From assembly GCA_022572725.1 (NCBI GenBank), contig JACZVJ010000003.1, positions 1-58,168 of the forward strand: a stretch of 58,168 nucleotides of DNA, written 5' to 3'. The DNA is from Nitrospinota bacterium (lineage in GTDB: Bacteria > Nitrospirota > Nitrospiria > Nitrospirales > UBA8639). Position 1 is the first letter of the stretch; every line of letters starts with the position of its first letter. The notes beneath the pieces are model-generated. The model had not been told where the DNA came from. It saw only the letters and a program-made list of their open reading frames with translations, and searched no databases. The position numbers and the translations under genes are program-made. Shown here one piece after another: positions 36,905 through 46,322 of the stretch.

Positions 36905-38241
36905 CTCGTTTTCGCTTCATGACTTTCATTTTCCTTCTCCTGTCGGGGGTGGGAACTGTGTGGATGTTTGAATCCTTTGGGGCGGAGATCTTTCTGGAAG
37001 CCAAGCGTTCTGATTTTCAAAAGATTCCCATTTGGGTTTTGGGATTCGGAGATGGGGACCCTGAGGCCAATTCGGGATCCCGGATTGGAAACAAAATATC
37101 TGGGATTTTGAGGGCCGACCTCAAACGGTCCCAAGTGTTTGCGGTAGAAGACTCCGAACATCGGCCACTAAGATTTAATCAGGGTCAGTGTAAGTCGGTC
37201 GAAACGTTGCGCCAGGCGAAAAAGAGTGGGGCGACCGTGGTGAGTTGGGGGAGGATCGGGCGAAAGGGCCCTGACTTGGTGATGGAAGCCTGTGCCTATG
37301 ACGGGGCTAGCGAGGCAGAGGCCGTGGGCAAACGGTATGTGGGGGGTCCCATTACTATGCGCCTACTTCGGTTAATGGTGCATCGATGGGCAGATGAGCT
37401 TGTATCCCGCTATACAGGTGATCCGGGAATTGCCCGAACAAAAATTGTTTTTGTTTCTGAGGTACATGGGGGTCGGAATCTGTATGTGATGGATTATGAC
37501 GGATACGGACCTAAACCGTTAACAGCAGATCGGCGACTGAATCTCATGCCGGCCTGGTCTCCGGATAAGCGTTCACTCATCTATACGGCCTACCGTCAAC
37601 ATAATCAGGAGATTGTTCAACTCCACTTAGCCTCCGGAGAAACTAAAACCCTTGTACCACCTAAAAGCCTGAATATTACCCCGGCTTTTTCTCCTGATGG
37701 AAAACTCCTGGCTTATGCCTCGGCGAAGGATGGCAATTCCGATATTTACACCCTGGACCTTTTGACTCAAGAAAGGGTGCAATTGACTTTTGACGCCAGT
37801 GCTGACCTTTCTCCTTCTTGGTCTCCGAATGGACGGGAAATTGTCTTTACGTCAGACCGTGGGGGACGTCCTCAGGTCTATATCATGAGTGCAGATGGGT
37901 CGAACGTCCGGCGGTTGACCTTTGAAGGGAACTACAATGCGGCTCCTGCTTGGTCTCCGCAGGGCGACTGGATCGCGTATGTGTGTCAGATCCCAGCGCT
38001 GGGATTCAAATTATGCCGCATATCTCCGGATGGTCAACAGCAATTTCAAATAACTTCCGGGCCGAGAAGTGAAATGGATGACTCACCATCCTGGTCTCCC
38101 AATGGTCGGCACCTTGTGTTTAGCTCAACCCGCAAGGGGCGCAGTCATATTTATATGATCAACGTTGATGGGATGGAACCGGCGGAGCAGTTGACATCGG
38201 GCGGTACCCATCATAGCTCACCGGCCTGGTCTCCATTATAA
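36901..38241 (+). CDS. tolB: TolB, periplasmic beta-propeller
   Basis: 446 residues. The N-terminal segment acts as a signal peptide (FRFMTFIFLLLSGVGTVWMF). An N-terminal alpha/beta domain follows, with IWVLGFGD and GISGILRADLKRSQVFAV-like sequence. The C-terminal six-bladed propeller has repeats of the form PAWSPDKRSLIYTAY, PAFSPDGKLLAYAS, PSWSPNGREIVFTS, PAWSPQGDWIAYV and PSWSPNGRHLVFSS. TolB normally binds Pal and the TolA C-terminal domain. It is the last of four overlapping tol genes. Pal, the usual next gene, is not found downstream in this window. Confidence 0.94.
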   Translation: MTRFRFMTFIFLLLSGVGTVWMFESFGAEIFLEAKRSDFQKIPIWVLGFGDGDPEANSGSRIGNKISGILRADLKRSQVFAVEDSEHRPLRFNQGQCKSVETLRQAKKSGATVVSWGRIGRKGPDLVMEACAYDGASEAEAVGKRYVGGPITMRLLRLMVHRWADELVSRYTGDPGIARTKIVFVSEVHGGRNLYVMDYDGYGPKPLTADRRLNLMPAWSPDKRSLIYTAYRQHNQEIVQLHLASGETKTLVPPKSLNITPAFSPDGKLLAYASAKDGNSDIYTLDLLTQERVQLTFDASADLSPSWSPNGREIVFTSDRGGRPQVYIMSADGSNVRRLTFEGNYNAAPAWSPQGDWIAYVCQIPALGFKLCRISPDGQQQFQITSGPRSEMDDSPSWSPNGRHLVFSSTRKGRSHIYMINVDGMEPAEQLTSGGTHHSSPAWSPL

Positions 38242-38494
38242 TCCTTCTGCTCTCCTTCTGGTGCCCTTGCCCAATAGAATGGCTATGATCTTTCATAATT
38301 TGGTGTCAGCTATTGGTAAGGGTGTGCGCAGGCCTGGGGGGTTGTACCAAGTGGACCTGGGCATGAATCCGGCTCCATTTCAGGTTTTCGATAGCTGCCA
38401 AGCTGCAGAGAGCTAAGAGTTTGAGTTTAATTGGAGGGTTGGAAACCCAAACCCGGATTTTCATTCAAGGCTTGAGTGAAACGGCGGGAACGCA

Positions 38495-40072
38495 ATGAGA
38501 GTGATCATTAATCAGATGTGGGGATGGGTAGGCTGGGCAACCTTGGTCCTGGTTCTCTCTTCCTGTGTCGCGCAACAAGCCGAACTCGTTGAGCTCAAAA
38601 GGGGCCTCGGGGAAAAGATCGCCTTGGAAAAAAGGGCCCTTCAAAAAACCATCGACAAGGACAAAGAAGAAACGAATGAAAATCTGGACAAATTAAAGAC
38701 TGAGGTTAACACTCAGCTGCGCAATGTCCGAGCCCAATTCAACCATGACCTGAATGACCTTCGTGAAAAGGTTTCCGCCTATTTCAATAACAAGATAGAA
38801 GAGGAAGTCCATCGCATTCAACAACAAGTGGAGCATAAAGTTGACAATGTCAGGCAGGAAGTAGCGAATCTAGGCCAACTCCAAGACCAACGATACAGCG
38901 AAAGAGAGGCCCAAATCACGGATTTAAAATCCAAGATTGACAGTCTGGATGCTCAGATGGAAAAGGCCTGGGAGAAACAAAAACAATTCATGGGCAGGGA
39001 GATGATGGATTTTCGAAGCTCCTTAAATGATTTTAAGGGAGTATTGAAGGAATTAGATGAAAGAGTGCTCCAAGAACGTGATCGCGCCAGCAAGGCAGAA
39101 GCGCAATTGAAGGAAGATTTCGAGGGAAAACAGGCAAAGTTCACAAAAAAACTTGACGCCGACACGCAAGCCTTGAGGACGTACTTGGAGCAGGATGTGC
39201 GAGCCAGCCTAACCTCAGTCGTGAAAGCGGTGGAGGAGGAGACGAATCGTTCCGTGCAGAAGGTAGCTCAGTTGGAAACCATCTTCCAGGGGCTTGAAAA
39301 GAAAATTGGGAGTGAGGTGGTAGGGCTTCAAGGAGAGGTAAGGGGCTATGAAGCCCATGTTCAAGAACTCAATCAGACCGTGGGCAAGCTGCGTGAGGTC
39401 TTGGAATCGGTGACAGAGAGATTGAGCAAACGGGGCGATGACCAGATTCTGCAGTTGGGGCAGCTTACCGAGCGGCTAAATCGGTTTGAACAGAATCAAG
39501 AAACCCTGGTTGATGACATGAAGGCCAATGCCCAGGCTACTTCCAGCCACCTTTCAAAGGTGAATACAAGTGTTCAGTCGCTGGCTCAGGTCTTTGACCA
39601 GGTAAAGGGTAATTTAGATACGAGAGTCGAGGAACAAGCCCAACAAATTGGGAGGTTGAGTGAAACACTTGCTACCCTAGAGCAGAACCAGTCGGCTTTG
39701 GTCGGAAAAGTTGACGCTGACTCCCAAACATTGGGCGAGCATTTGAATGAGGTGAACACCAGTATCACGTCCGCGGTCAAGGCACTTGAACAGGTCAAAG
39801 CCTCATTGACCTCCAGAATCGAGGATCAAGAGCGTCGTTTGACCGAATCCGCTGCCGCTCTTGCTTCGATGCAGACGGTTAGGGGGGAATTAGCCGACAA
39901 TGTCGAGCATTTAAACGAGTTAACCCATACGGTTGCTCAACTCCGGGATGTGGTGGACTCCATTGGGACCAAAATGGGGGCTAGAGTGGACCGGCACGAC
40001 CGGGATTTGGCAGGTTTAGGTGAGCAGTTGAAAAGGATTCAAGAAACAGGTGTTGGAAGCCAAGCGAATTAG
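38495..40072 (+). CDS. Long coiled-coil lipoprotein after the Tol operon
   Basis: 525 residues. Lipoprotein signal with lipobox LSSC (Cys24), preceded by a hydrophobic helix. Nearly the whole mature part is predicted coiled coil with many Glu, Lys, Gln and heptad Leu/Val. Two tandem units of 66 residues (about 317-382 and 383-448) share the pattern QLTERLNRFEQNQETLV / RLSETLATLEQNQSALV, then HLSKVNTSVQSL / HLNEVNTSITSA. No OmpA-like peptidoglycan-binding domain is seen, so it is not Pal. It starts 253 bases after tolB. It may be a fibrous periplasmic spacer; no family recognised. Confidence 0.8.
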   Translation: MRVIINQMWGWVGWATLVLVLSSCVAQQAELVELKRGLGEKIALEKRALQKTIDKDKEETNENLDKLKTEVNTQLRNVRAQFNHDLNDLREKVSAYFNNKIEEEVHRIQQQVEHKVDNVRQEVANLGQLQDQRYSEREAQITDLKSKIDSLDAQMEKAWEKQKQFMGREMMDFRSSLNDFKGVLKELDERVLQERDRASKAEAQLKEDFEGKQAKFTKKLDADTQALRTYLEQDVRASLTSVVKAVEEETNRSVQKVAQLETIFQGLEKKIGSEVVGLQGEVRGYEAHVQELNQTVGKLREVLESVTERLSKRGDDQILQLGQLTERLNRFEQNQETLVDDMKANAQATSSHLSKVNTSVQSLAQVFDQVKGNLDTRVEEQAQQIGRLSETLATLEQNQSALVGKVDADSQTLGEHLNEVNTSITSAVKALEQVKASLTSRIEDQERRLTESAAALASMQTVRGELADNVEHLNELTHTVAQLRDVVDSIGTKMGARVDRHDRDLAGLGEQLKRIQETGVGSQAN

Positions 40073-40394
40073 AAGGCAGGTGGCCGGAGGAAGGAAGTGT
40101 CATGTATGGTGGCACACCAAGTGAGGCAATTGTTGGAATACTAAAAAGGACCGCATATCGACAATTGATGCCCTACTCTCCCTCCGTGTTGTGGAACAAG
40201 CTGGATAGGTGTTCTAGTTGAACACCTTAAAGCTCAAGGCTCGTTCTCCGTCCTTGTGCCACGACAAGTTTTGGGGCTGCCACAGAAGGGGAAAGAAGCT
40301 TTTTCTTTGGGCGAGCCTGGGCTTCAATAAAAAGTGAGGAGAAGGGGTTTCTGAAGTTCCGTCATATATTGGTGTGTCGGTAGGGTTCCTTGTC
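40073..40394. other. Intergenic region before mutL
   Basis: 322 bases. A 7-pair hairpin, GGTGTTC-TAGTT-GAACACC, lies at 40208-40226, without a following T-tract, so it is either a weak terminator of the lipoprotein gene or an operator. No gene is seen. Confidence 0.5.
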
Positions 40395-42233
40395 ATGGTC
40401 ACAGAACAGACCGGTGGAAAAATTCAAGTCCTGCCTGAATCGGTGTCGAGCCGCATAGCCGCGGGTGAAGTCATAGAGCGTCCGGCATCGGTTGTAAAGG
40501 AATTAATCGACAACAGCCTGGACGCCGGGAGCACCGTCATTACCATCGAAGCCAGGGATGGGGGAAAGCGGCTGATCCGGGTAACGGATGATGGGGAGGG
40601 CATGGCCAGAGCGGATGCCCAGTTGGCGTGCCAGCGATTTGCGACCAGCAAAGTGCGCACCGAGCAGGATTTGTTGGGAATTACGACCTATGGCTTCCGG
40701 GGTGAAGCCTTGCCTAGTATTGCCTCGGTTTCCAAGCTTGGTCTCTTGACAACCAGGCGGGAGGATCAAGTGGGGGCATACCTCGTGGTGAGTGGAGGAG
40801 AAGTCTCCTCTGTTGAAAGTCGCGCCACCGCCCCTGGCACGCAGGTCGAAGTGAACGATCTCTTCTTTAATACGCCCGGGCGACAAAAATTTCTGAAATC
40901 CGCCACCACAGAATTTTCGCATATTTGCCATGTGGTCCAACAAGCCGCACTCGCTCGGCATGGGACCCATTTCCGGTTAACTCACAATGATCATCCAGTC
41001 CTGGATTACCCAGCCGTGATGACAAAAACCGACCGGATCCTTCAACTCTATGGCGCCCGTTTTATGGATAGGGTGCTCCAGGTCCTTGGCGACCAACCGG
41101 GGCTTCGTGTGGAGGGTGTGACGGTTAATCCCTATCATACTCGAACCAGCCGAACCCCCCAGGAAATTTTTGTCAACAACCGACCCGTGAAGAATTCCAC
41201 GATTTCTCATGCGGTCTATGAAGCCTATACCTCGTTTCTCCCGAAAGGGCGGCACCCCGTGTTTACGCTTTTTCTTGAAGTTGATCCGGTGCAAGTGGAT
41301 GTGAATGTTCACCCAGCCAAACGCGAAGTCAAATTTTCCACCCCCGAGAGGATCCATGGTGTAGTCAAAGAGGCGATTCGGCGTCCACTCCAGAAAAAGG
41401 TGGTGGAGAGTCATCCATGGCCCACATCAGCAGATGAATCTCTTTCATCAAAAGGGAGCGTTTCCCATGGAGGGTTGGAAGCCACGGTCCAACCTCGGGA
41501 AGGCCTCCTTGGACCTAGGGGATGGCAGGAAAAGAGATCTGGGGCATCATTCGGATCACCGGTTCAAAGCCAATTCTATCCGGGGAAGCCTAATAAGGTC
41601 GTCGCTCCTTCCGAAATGAGCAGGGAAACAACACCGCTATATTGTATCGAAGATGGCCATGCGATTACGGTGCTAGGTCAGGTCAATCGAACCTTTCTCA
41701 TTGCCCAAATCGGTGCTGAGCTCCATGTGGTAGATCAGCACACAGTCCACGAACGAGTCTTGTTTGAACGTCTATGGCGTGGGTGGCTCGAAAAAAGCAT
41801 CCCCGCCCAGGCCTTATTAATCCCGGAACCTATTGAGCTTCAGCCTCATGCGGCTGTAGTCCTTCAGGAGCAGTTGAGCGAATTGGGCAAGCTTGGCCTG
41901 GAGATTGAGCCATTTGGCTCTCGGTCCTTCGTCGTTCGCTCTATTCCTTCCATCCTGGGTCAGATGGATTATGGGGTTTTGGTGCAGGATCTCATTGATG
42001 ATCTTTCCGAGTGGAAATCCCTGGACTCCATCGAAAAACGGATACACCCGGTGTTGGCCTCCATGGCCTGTCGGGGAGCGGTCCAGGCGGGGCGTGCAAT
42101 GAGTGATCTGGAAATCAAACAGATCCTTGATGATTGGGTTCAAGAAGGGTTTCCCATGACTTGCCCTCATGGACGTCGGGTGGCCATGAGGTTTTCCGCC
42201 GATGAACTCAACCGAATCTTTGGTCGGGCCTAA
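40395..42233 (+). CDS. mutL: DNA mismatch repair protein MutL
   Basis: 612 residues from ATG 40395. N-terminal GHKL ATPase: VSSRIAAGEVIERPASVVKE, ELIDNSLDAG, DDGEGM, TYGFRGEALPSIASV; then the transducer region with FVNNRPVKN and NVHPAKREVKF. The linker is variable. The C-terminal dimerisation domain has DQHTVHERVLFERL near 447, matching the endonuclease motif DQHA-xx-E-xxxx-E with Ala to Thr, and ends with CPHGRRVAMRF. This suggests an endonuclease-type MutL, as in bacteria lacking MutH. The gene overlaps miaA by 32 bases. Confidence 0.95.
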   Translation: MVTEQTGGKIQVLPESVSSRIAAGEVIERPASVVKELIDNSLDAGSTVITIEARDGGKRLIRVTDDGEGMARADAQLACQRFATSKVRTEQDLLGITTYGFRGEALPSIASVSKLGLLTTRREDQVGAYLVVSGGEVSSVESRATAPGTQVEVNDLFFNTPGRQKFLKSATTEFSHICHVVQQAALARHGTHFRLTHNDHPVLDYPAVMTKTDRILQLYGARFMDRVLQVLGDQPGLRVEGVTVNPYHTRTSRTPQEIFVNNRPVKNSTISHAVYEAYTSFLPKGRHPVFTLFLEVDPVQVDVNVHPAKREVKFSTPERIHGVVKEAIRRPLQKKVVESHPWPTSADESLSSKGSVSHGGLEATVQPREGLLGPRGWQEKRSGASFGSPVQSQFYPGKPNKVVAPSEMSRETTPLYCIEDGHAITVLGQVNRTFLIAQIGAELHVVDQHTVHERVLFERLWRGWLEKSIPAQALLIPEPIELQPHAAVVLQEQLSELGKLGLEIEPFGSRSFVVRSIPSILGQMDYGVLVQDLIDDLSEWKSLDSIEKRIHPVLASMACRGAVQAGRAMSDLEIKQILDDWVQEGFPMTCPHGRRVAMRFSADELNRIFGRA

Positions 42234-43302
42234 TTTGGAGGTTGAATTGCAGGAATCCTGGGCAACTGTGAATGACCGGCACCGGTCATCTTTTCCGGTG
42301 GTAAAGCCGCTGCTTGTGCTGGTAGGGCCCACGGCAATTGGGAAAAGCCGGGTGGCCCTTCATGTAGCCCACGCCATGGGAACGGAAATTTTAACGGCTG
42401 ACTCCACCCAGGTCTATCGTGGGATGGACATTGGGACGGATAAGCCAACTCCTTCGGAATGGCAAGGTGTGCCCCACCACCTGACGGATCTGGTTGCCCC
42501 TGATCAACCATTTAACGCGGGTGAATTTCGGCGCCATGCCATGGTCGAGATCGACCGGTTGCACCGAGAAGGCCTGATCCCGTTGGTGGTTGGTGGGACG
42601 GGGCTTTATGTGAGGGCATTACTTCGAGGGCTTTGGCCAGGTCCCCCCGTGGATTGGGGACTCCGACGACGACTCGAGCAGGAAGCCTGTGAACATGGAC
42701 TCGACACTCTTTATCGTGAACTGGTTCGTGTGGATCCTGACTCCGCTCGGCATGTGCATCCCCATGACCGGATTAAGGTGCTCCGTGCCCTTGAGGTCTA
42801 TCGGCAGATTGGTGTCCCGTTATCGAAAGCCCATAGGCGGCATGGATTTAAGGAGCGGCCGTTCCGGGCCTTAGTGATTGGGCTTACCATGGACCGTGCA
42901 GCTCTTTACCGACGTATCGAGGCCCGTGTGGAAGTCGAATTGGAGAAAGGTCTCGTTCAAGAAACCCAACGGCTTTTGGACAGAGGGTATACTCGGGACC
43001 TGGTATCGATGAAAAGCCTGGGATATCGACAGATCGCGGGATTTCTGGTAGGTGAGTATTCATTTGATGAGGCGGTCCGTCGGCTGAAACGGGATACGCG
43101 TCATTTTGCCAAGCGGCAACTGACCTGGTTTAGGAAAGAACCTGAGATCACTTGGCTCGAAGTGAAAGAACAGGAAGCCCCTGAGTCCACTTCCGCTCAA
43201 GTGCTTGTTCGAGTGGAACGTTTGATAGGAGAGCTCGGCCAACTTGGGGACCTGGAGCCTGGCTTCTTGCCGGAAGTGGGCTGTGGAGCTTCTGAAAGGT
43301 AA
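42202..43302 (+). CDS. miaA: tRNA dimethylallyltransferase MiaA
   Basis: 366 residues, some 50 longer than typical. Adds a dimethylallyl group to N6 of A37 in tRNAs reading UNN codons. P-loop GPTAIGKSRVALH near residue 42, TADSTQVYRGMDIGTDKPT, HHLTDLVAPDQPFNAGEFRR, VVGGTGLYVRALLRG, and HDRIKVLRALEVY are all present. The C-terminal DTRHFAKRQLTWFRKE is canonical. ATG 42202 (GAGG ten bases upstream) lies inside the end of mutL; starting there gives a 35-residue N-terminal extension with no family counterpart. mutL-miaA is a common bacterial pair (with hfq, absent here). Confidence 0.95.
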   Translation: MNSTESLVGPNLEVELQESWATVNDRHRSSFPVVKPLLVLVGPTAIGKSRVALHVAHAMGTEILTADSTQVYRGMDIGTDKPTPSEWQGVPHHLTDLVAPDQPFNAGEFRRHAMVEIDRLHREGLIPLVVGGTGLYVRALLRGLWPGPPVDWGLRRRLEQEACEHGLDTLYRELVRVDPDSARHVHPHDRIKVLRALEVYRQIGVPLSKAHRRHGFKERPFRALVIGLTMDRAALYRRIEARVEVELEKGLVQETQRLLDRGYTRDLVSMKSLGYRQIAGFLVGEYSFDEAVRRLKRDTRHFAKRQLTWFRKEPEITWLEVKEQEAPESTSAQVLVRVERLIGELGQLGDLEPGFLPEVGCGASER

Positions 43303-43325
43303 TTTCATCGAGAAACTTTCTTGCC

Positions 43326-44231
43326 ATGGGAACGCGTTTGGGAAGGACAGCACGGGCCGATGTTGCGGTGATCGGGGGGAGCGGCCTTTATGATATGGAG
43401 GGCCTGGGGCAGGTTCGTGAGGTGCGGCCCACCACTCCCTTTGGTCGTCCGTCAGACGTTGTGGTACTGGGGAACCTGGATGGTCGGCAAGTGGCGTTTT
43501 TGTCAAGACATGGACGGGGTCATCGCATCAGTCCAACAGCAATCAATTATCGGGCCAACATCTATGCGCTCAAATCATTAGGAGTTGCCAAAATTTTTTC
43601 TGTCAGTGCCGTGGGGAGCATGAAAGAGCAAATTAAACCTGGCGAGATGGTCCTGCCGAATCAATTTATTGATCGAACCCAACATCGGATATCAACCTTT
43701 TTTGATCAGGGGGTCGTGGCCCATGTGGCGTTTGCCGACCCGATCTGCCAACCCTTATCGCATGTGCTGTGGCAGGCAGCTCGGAAGGCCAAGGCAAAGG
43801 TGCACCCCAAGGGCACGTACCTGTGCATTGAGGGTCCCCAATTTTCCACAAGAGCTGAGTCCATGCTGTACCGCCAATGGGGTGTGGATGTGATCGGTAT
43901 GACAAACCTACCAGAGGCCAAATTGGCCAGGGAGGCTGAGATCTGCTATGCCACCTTGGCCCTGGTTACGGATTATGACTGTTGGCATGAAAGCGAAGAG
44001 GCGGTATCGGTTGGAGCCATTTTCAGCATCATGCATAAAAATGTGGCTCTTGCGAAGCAAGTCCTTCGCTATGCTCTGCATGAGGTGCCTGAGACGAGGG
44101 CCTGCTCCTGTGCCAGGGCACTTGACCATGCGGTGGTCACCGCTCCGCAGGCCATGTCTGCATCGGCCCATCGGCGTGTCCGCCTCCTTCTCAATAGGCA
44201 AAGTGCTAAAACCGCGAAGGGGAGTCGGTAG
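43326..44231 (+). CDS. mtnP: S-methyl-5'-thioadenosine phosphorylase
   Basis: 301 residues. Phosphorolyses methylthioadenosine, a by-product of polyamine and SAM-radical metabolism, to adenine and methylthioribose-1-phosphate. Family marks: VIGGSGLYDM, FLSRHGRGHRISPTAINYRA, VSAVGSMKEQIKPGEMVLP, CIEGPQFSTRAES, GMTNLPEAKLAREAEICYAT and TDYDCW. Discrimination from purine-nucleoside phosphorylase is by the whole pattern, which fits MTAP. The start is ATG 43326, 23 bases after miaA. The PfkB-type kinase follows after a single base, suggesting a shared salvage function. Confidence 0.93.
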   Translation: MGTRLGRTARADVAVIGGSGLYDMEGLGQVREVRPTTPFGRPSDVVVLGNLDGRQVAFLSRHGRGHRISPTAINYRANIYALKSLGVAKIFSVSAVGSMKEQIKPGEMVLPNQFIDRTQHRISTFFDQGVVAHVAFADPICQPLSHVLWQAARKAKAKVHPKGTYLCIEGPQFSTRAESMLYRQWGVDVIGMTNLPEAKLAREAEICYATLALVTDYDCWHESEEAVSVGAIFSIMHKNVALAKQVLRYALHEVPETRACSCARALDHAVVTAPQAMSASAHRRVRLLLNRQSAKTAKGSR

Positions 44232-44232
44232 G

Positions 44233-45147
44233 ATGGGGAGCTTGTTGGTCGTGGGGTCGGTCGCCTTTGACACCGTTCGGACGCCATTTGGTGAGGCAAC
44301 TGAAGTCCTTGGGGGATCGGCGACATATTTTTCAACAGCCGCCAGCTTTTTTACCGATGTCGAGCTGATTGCCGTTGTGGGTGAGGATTTCCCCGAGTCG
44401 CATATTGATTTTCTGAAGAGTCGGGGAATTGATTTGACTGGTTTAGAACGGCGAGGTGGGAAAACTTTTCGGTGGCGTGGTGAGTACACCTACCAGTTGA
44501 ACGAGGCCCACACCCTTGAAACTCATTTAAACGTCCTGGAAACCTTTCGACCAAAAATCCCAGAGCAATACCGTTCCCCGAAGATGCTGTTCTTGGGGAA
44601 TATCGATCCTGAACTCCAACTGGATGTGCTCAATCAGGTGGAGCGTCCTCGGCTGGTAGCCTGCGATACGATGAATTTTTGGATAGGGGGCAAGCGTGAC
44701 GCTCTCTGGCGAGTACTGGAAAAGGTGGATGTGCTGGTTATCAATGATGGCGAGGCTCGAGACCTCGGGCAGGATTCGAATCTTGTCAAGGTGGCCAAAG
44801 AAACCTTGGCAAGAGGGCCCAAGCACTTGATCATCAAGCGAGGGGAGCATGGCGTTTTGATGTTTAATCAGAAGCACACCTTTGGCGCACCGGCGTTTCC
44901 TTTGGAAATGGTGAAAGATCCGACTGGGGCGGGCGATACATTTGCCGGAGGGTTTATGGGGCATCTGGCCTCGACTGGAGATCTGTCTGAGGCAGGATTC
45001 CGGCGTGCTATCATTTTTGGCAGCGTCATGGCCTCTTTTACAGTCGAAGCGTTTAGCCTTGACCGCTTACGATGCCTGGAATATAAGGAGATCGAGGCCC
45101 GATTCCGGGAGTTTAAGCGCCTGACCCATTTTGAGGATTTGTCCTAA
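44233..45147 (+). CDS. PfkB-family sugar or nucleoside kinase
   Basis: 304 residues from ATG 44233, preceded by GGGGAG with 8-base spacing and one base after the mtnP stop. The frame is open far upstream inside mtnP, but that extension is out-of-frame mtnP sequence. N-terminus SLLVVGSVAFDT and GGSATYFSTAASFF are substrate-side motifs; the C-terminal signature DPTGAGDTFAGGFMG holds the catalytic Asp and anion hole. It transfers phosphate from ATP to a sugar or nucleoside. Coupling to mtnP suggests a substrate derived from methylthioribose or adenosine, but the sequence does not prove it. Confidence 0.92.
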   Translation: MGSLLVVGSVAFDTVRTPFGEATEVLGGSATYFSTAASFFTDVELIAVVGEDFPESHIDFLKSRGIDLTGLERRGGKTFRWRGEYTYQLNEAHTLETHLNVLETFRPKIPEQYRSPKMLFLGNIDPELQLDVLNQVERPRLVACDTMNFWIGGKRDALWRVLEKVDVLVINDGEARDLGQDSNLVKVAKETLARGPKHLIIKRGEHGVLMFNQKHTFGAPAFPLEMVKDPTGAGDTFAGGFMGHLASTGDLSEAGFRRAIIFGSVMASFTVEAFSLDRLRCLEYKEIEARFREFKRLTHFEDLS

Positions 45148-45152
45148 CGTGG

Positions 45153-45344
45153 TTGAAGAGCTGTTTTCTGTCTGTTGAAGGTGTGCTCGTCGGTGTTCCA
45201 TGGCGATGGCCCTATGACCGTTTGAGTTACATTCACATTCGGAAGGTATTGCTTCATATTCAATCCACCGGACCATCTTCACTGGAAGCCGGGGAATACC
45301 AAATCCGACGGGGTGTTCGATGGAATCAGTCGGGGAAATCTTGA
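45153..45344 (+). CDS. Doubtful small ORF before rodZ
   Basis: A TTG-initiated frame of 63 codons (SCFLSVEGVLVGVPWRWPYD at the start) fills the 172 bases between the kinase and the rodZ-like gene and overlaps the latter by 25 bases. No ribosome-binding site or known domain. It may be a small gene or merely an open spacer. Confidence 0.2.
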   Translation: MKSCFLSVEGVLVGVPWRWPYDRLSYIHIRKVLLHIQSTGPSSLEAGEYQIRRGVRWNQSGKS

Positions 45345-46264
45345 AGCAAGCTCGAGAAGCCCAAGGCTTGAGCCTCGAGCAAGTAGCGTCTCAAACCAAA
45401 ATTCAGGAGCCGTTTATTAGGGCCTTGGAGGAGGGGCATTTTGAAGCGTTGCCTGAACGGGTCTTTGCCAAGGGGTTTGTCCGAACCTATGCACGGTCTT
45501 TGGGGATGGATGAAGACGATGCGGTGCGCCGGTTTTCTGAGTCCTCCGGCTCTTATTACGACAAAGGGGAAGAGGAGAAACGGCAGGAGCAACAACGGGT
45601 TGAAGAGGACCGCAAGGGCAAATACAACCGAAATGTGGTCATCGCCCTGACTGGGGCCCTGCTGGTGGGTTTGATCTTCCTATTGCCGAGAGAACAGTCA
45701 CCTTCTCCTGAGTCAAGCATATCTGAAGGTCAGGAGGTTCCACGGGGAGTGGTGCCTCCATCTGAGATCTCGTCCGGTGGAACTCCGGTCTCGCCAGAAA
45801 ACGGGGGGCTGCCTAACGGGGGGTTGGAGTCCGAAGGCCAATCCCCGCCTTTTTCCCGCGAGACTGGAGGTGGGGATTTTGCCACACGGAGCCCTCAAGC
45901 CATGGGCGAGGAAGGAGGTGCTGAGCCCGTATCTCCTCCTAAGGCTATGCCCGCCGTGATACCGGTTCCGGCGAACCAGGTTCCTTCATTAGGTTCCATT
46001 CCCGAGACCTCAGGAATTGACGAGAAGGCACTGGTCTTGGAATTGGAAGCTACCGAGATTACCTGGGTCGTGGTCCGGTCCGATGAAGGAGAACCTCAAG
46101 AAGCCTTGCTTCAGCCTGGGGAAACGGCTAGATGGAAAGCCGATGAGCGGTTTTTCCTCACGCTTGGGAACGCTGGAGGGGTCGAGGTCAGTCTGAATGG
46201 AGAGCCCCTAGGCGCCTTTGGGGAACATGGTTCAGTCGTTCGGGAGCGTGAAATCAAACCGTGA
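45320..46264 (+). CDS. rodZ: RodZ-like helix-turn-helix membrane protein
   Basis: 314 residues. An N-terminal Xre-type HTH_25 domain (about 1-70: GEILKQAREAQGLSLEQVAS, PERVFAKGFVRTYARSLGMD) is followed by a charged linker and one membrane helix (about 110-130: VVIALTGALLVGLIFLLP). Next comes a Pro/Gly/Ser-rich periplasmic spacer of about 120 residues. A C-terminal DUF4115-type beta domain has LELEATEITWVVVRSDEG and LQPGETARWKADERFFLTLG. RodZ links MreB to the elongasome and sets rod or helical shape. It shares the strand and close spacing of the mtnP-kinase-cdd group. Confidence 0.9.
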   Translation: MESVGEILKQAREAQGLSLEQVASQTKIQEPFIRALEEGHFEALPERVFAKGFVRTYARSLGMDEDDAVRRFSESSGSYYDKGEEEKRQEQQRVEEDRKGKYNRNVVIALTGALLVGLIFLLPREQSPSPESSISEGQEVPRGVVPPSEISSGGTPVSPENGGLPNGGLESEGQSPPFSRETGGGDFATRSPQAMGEEGGAEPVSPPKAMPAVIPVPANQVPSLGSIPETSGIDEKALVLELEATEITWVVVRSDEGEPQEALLQPGETARWKADERFFLTLGNAGGVEVSLNGEPLGAFGEHGSVVREREIKP

Positions 46265-46322
46265 GAGACTATGGATAGGTTTATAGGGAAATGAGAATTG
46301 CGAGCCAACCGATAGAGGTCCA

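Noticed and set aside
40208-40226. Hairpin before mutL as an intrinsic terminator
   Set aside because: A 7-pair stem without a T-tract is not convincing; recorded only within the intergenic note.
43948-44232. 95-residue upstream extension of the PfkB kinase
   Set aside because: It is mtnP coding sequence read in another frame; the kinase ATG at 44233 has its own GGGGAG.
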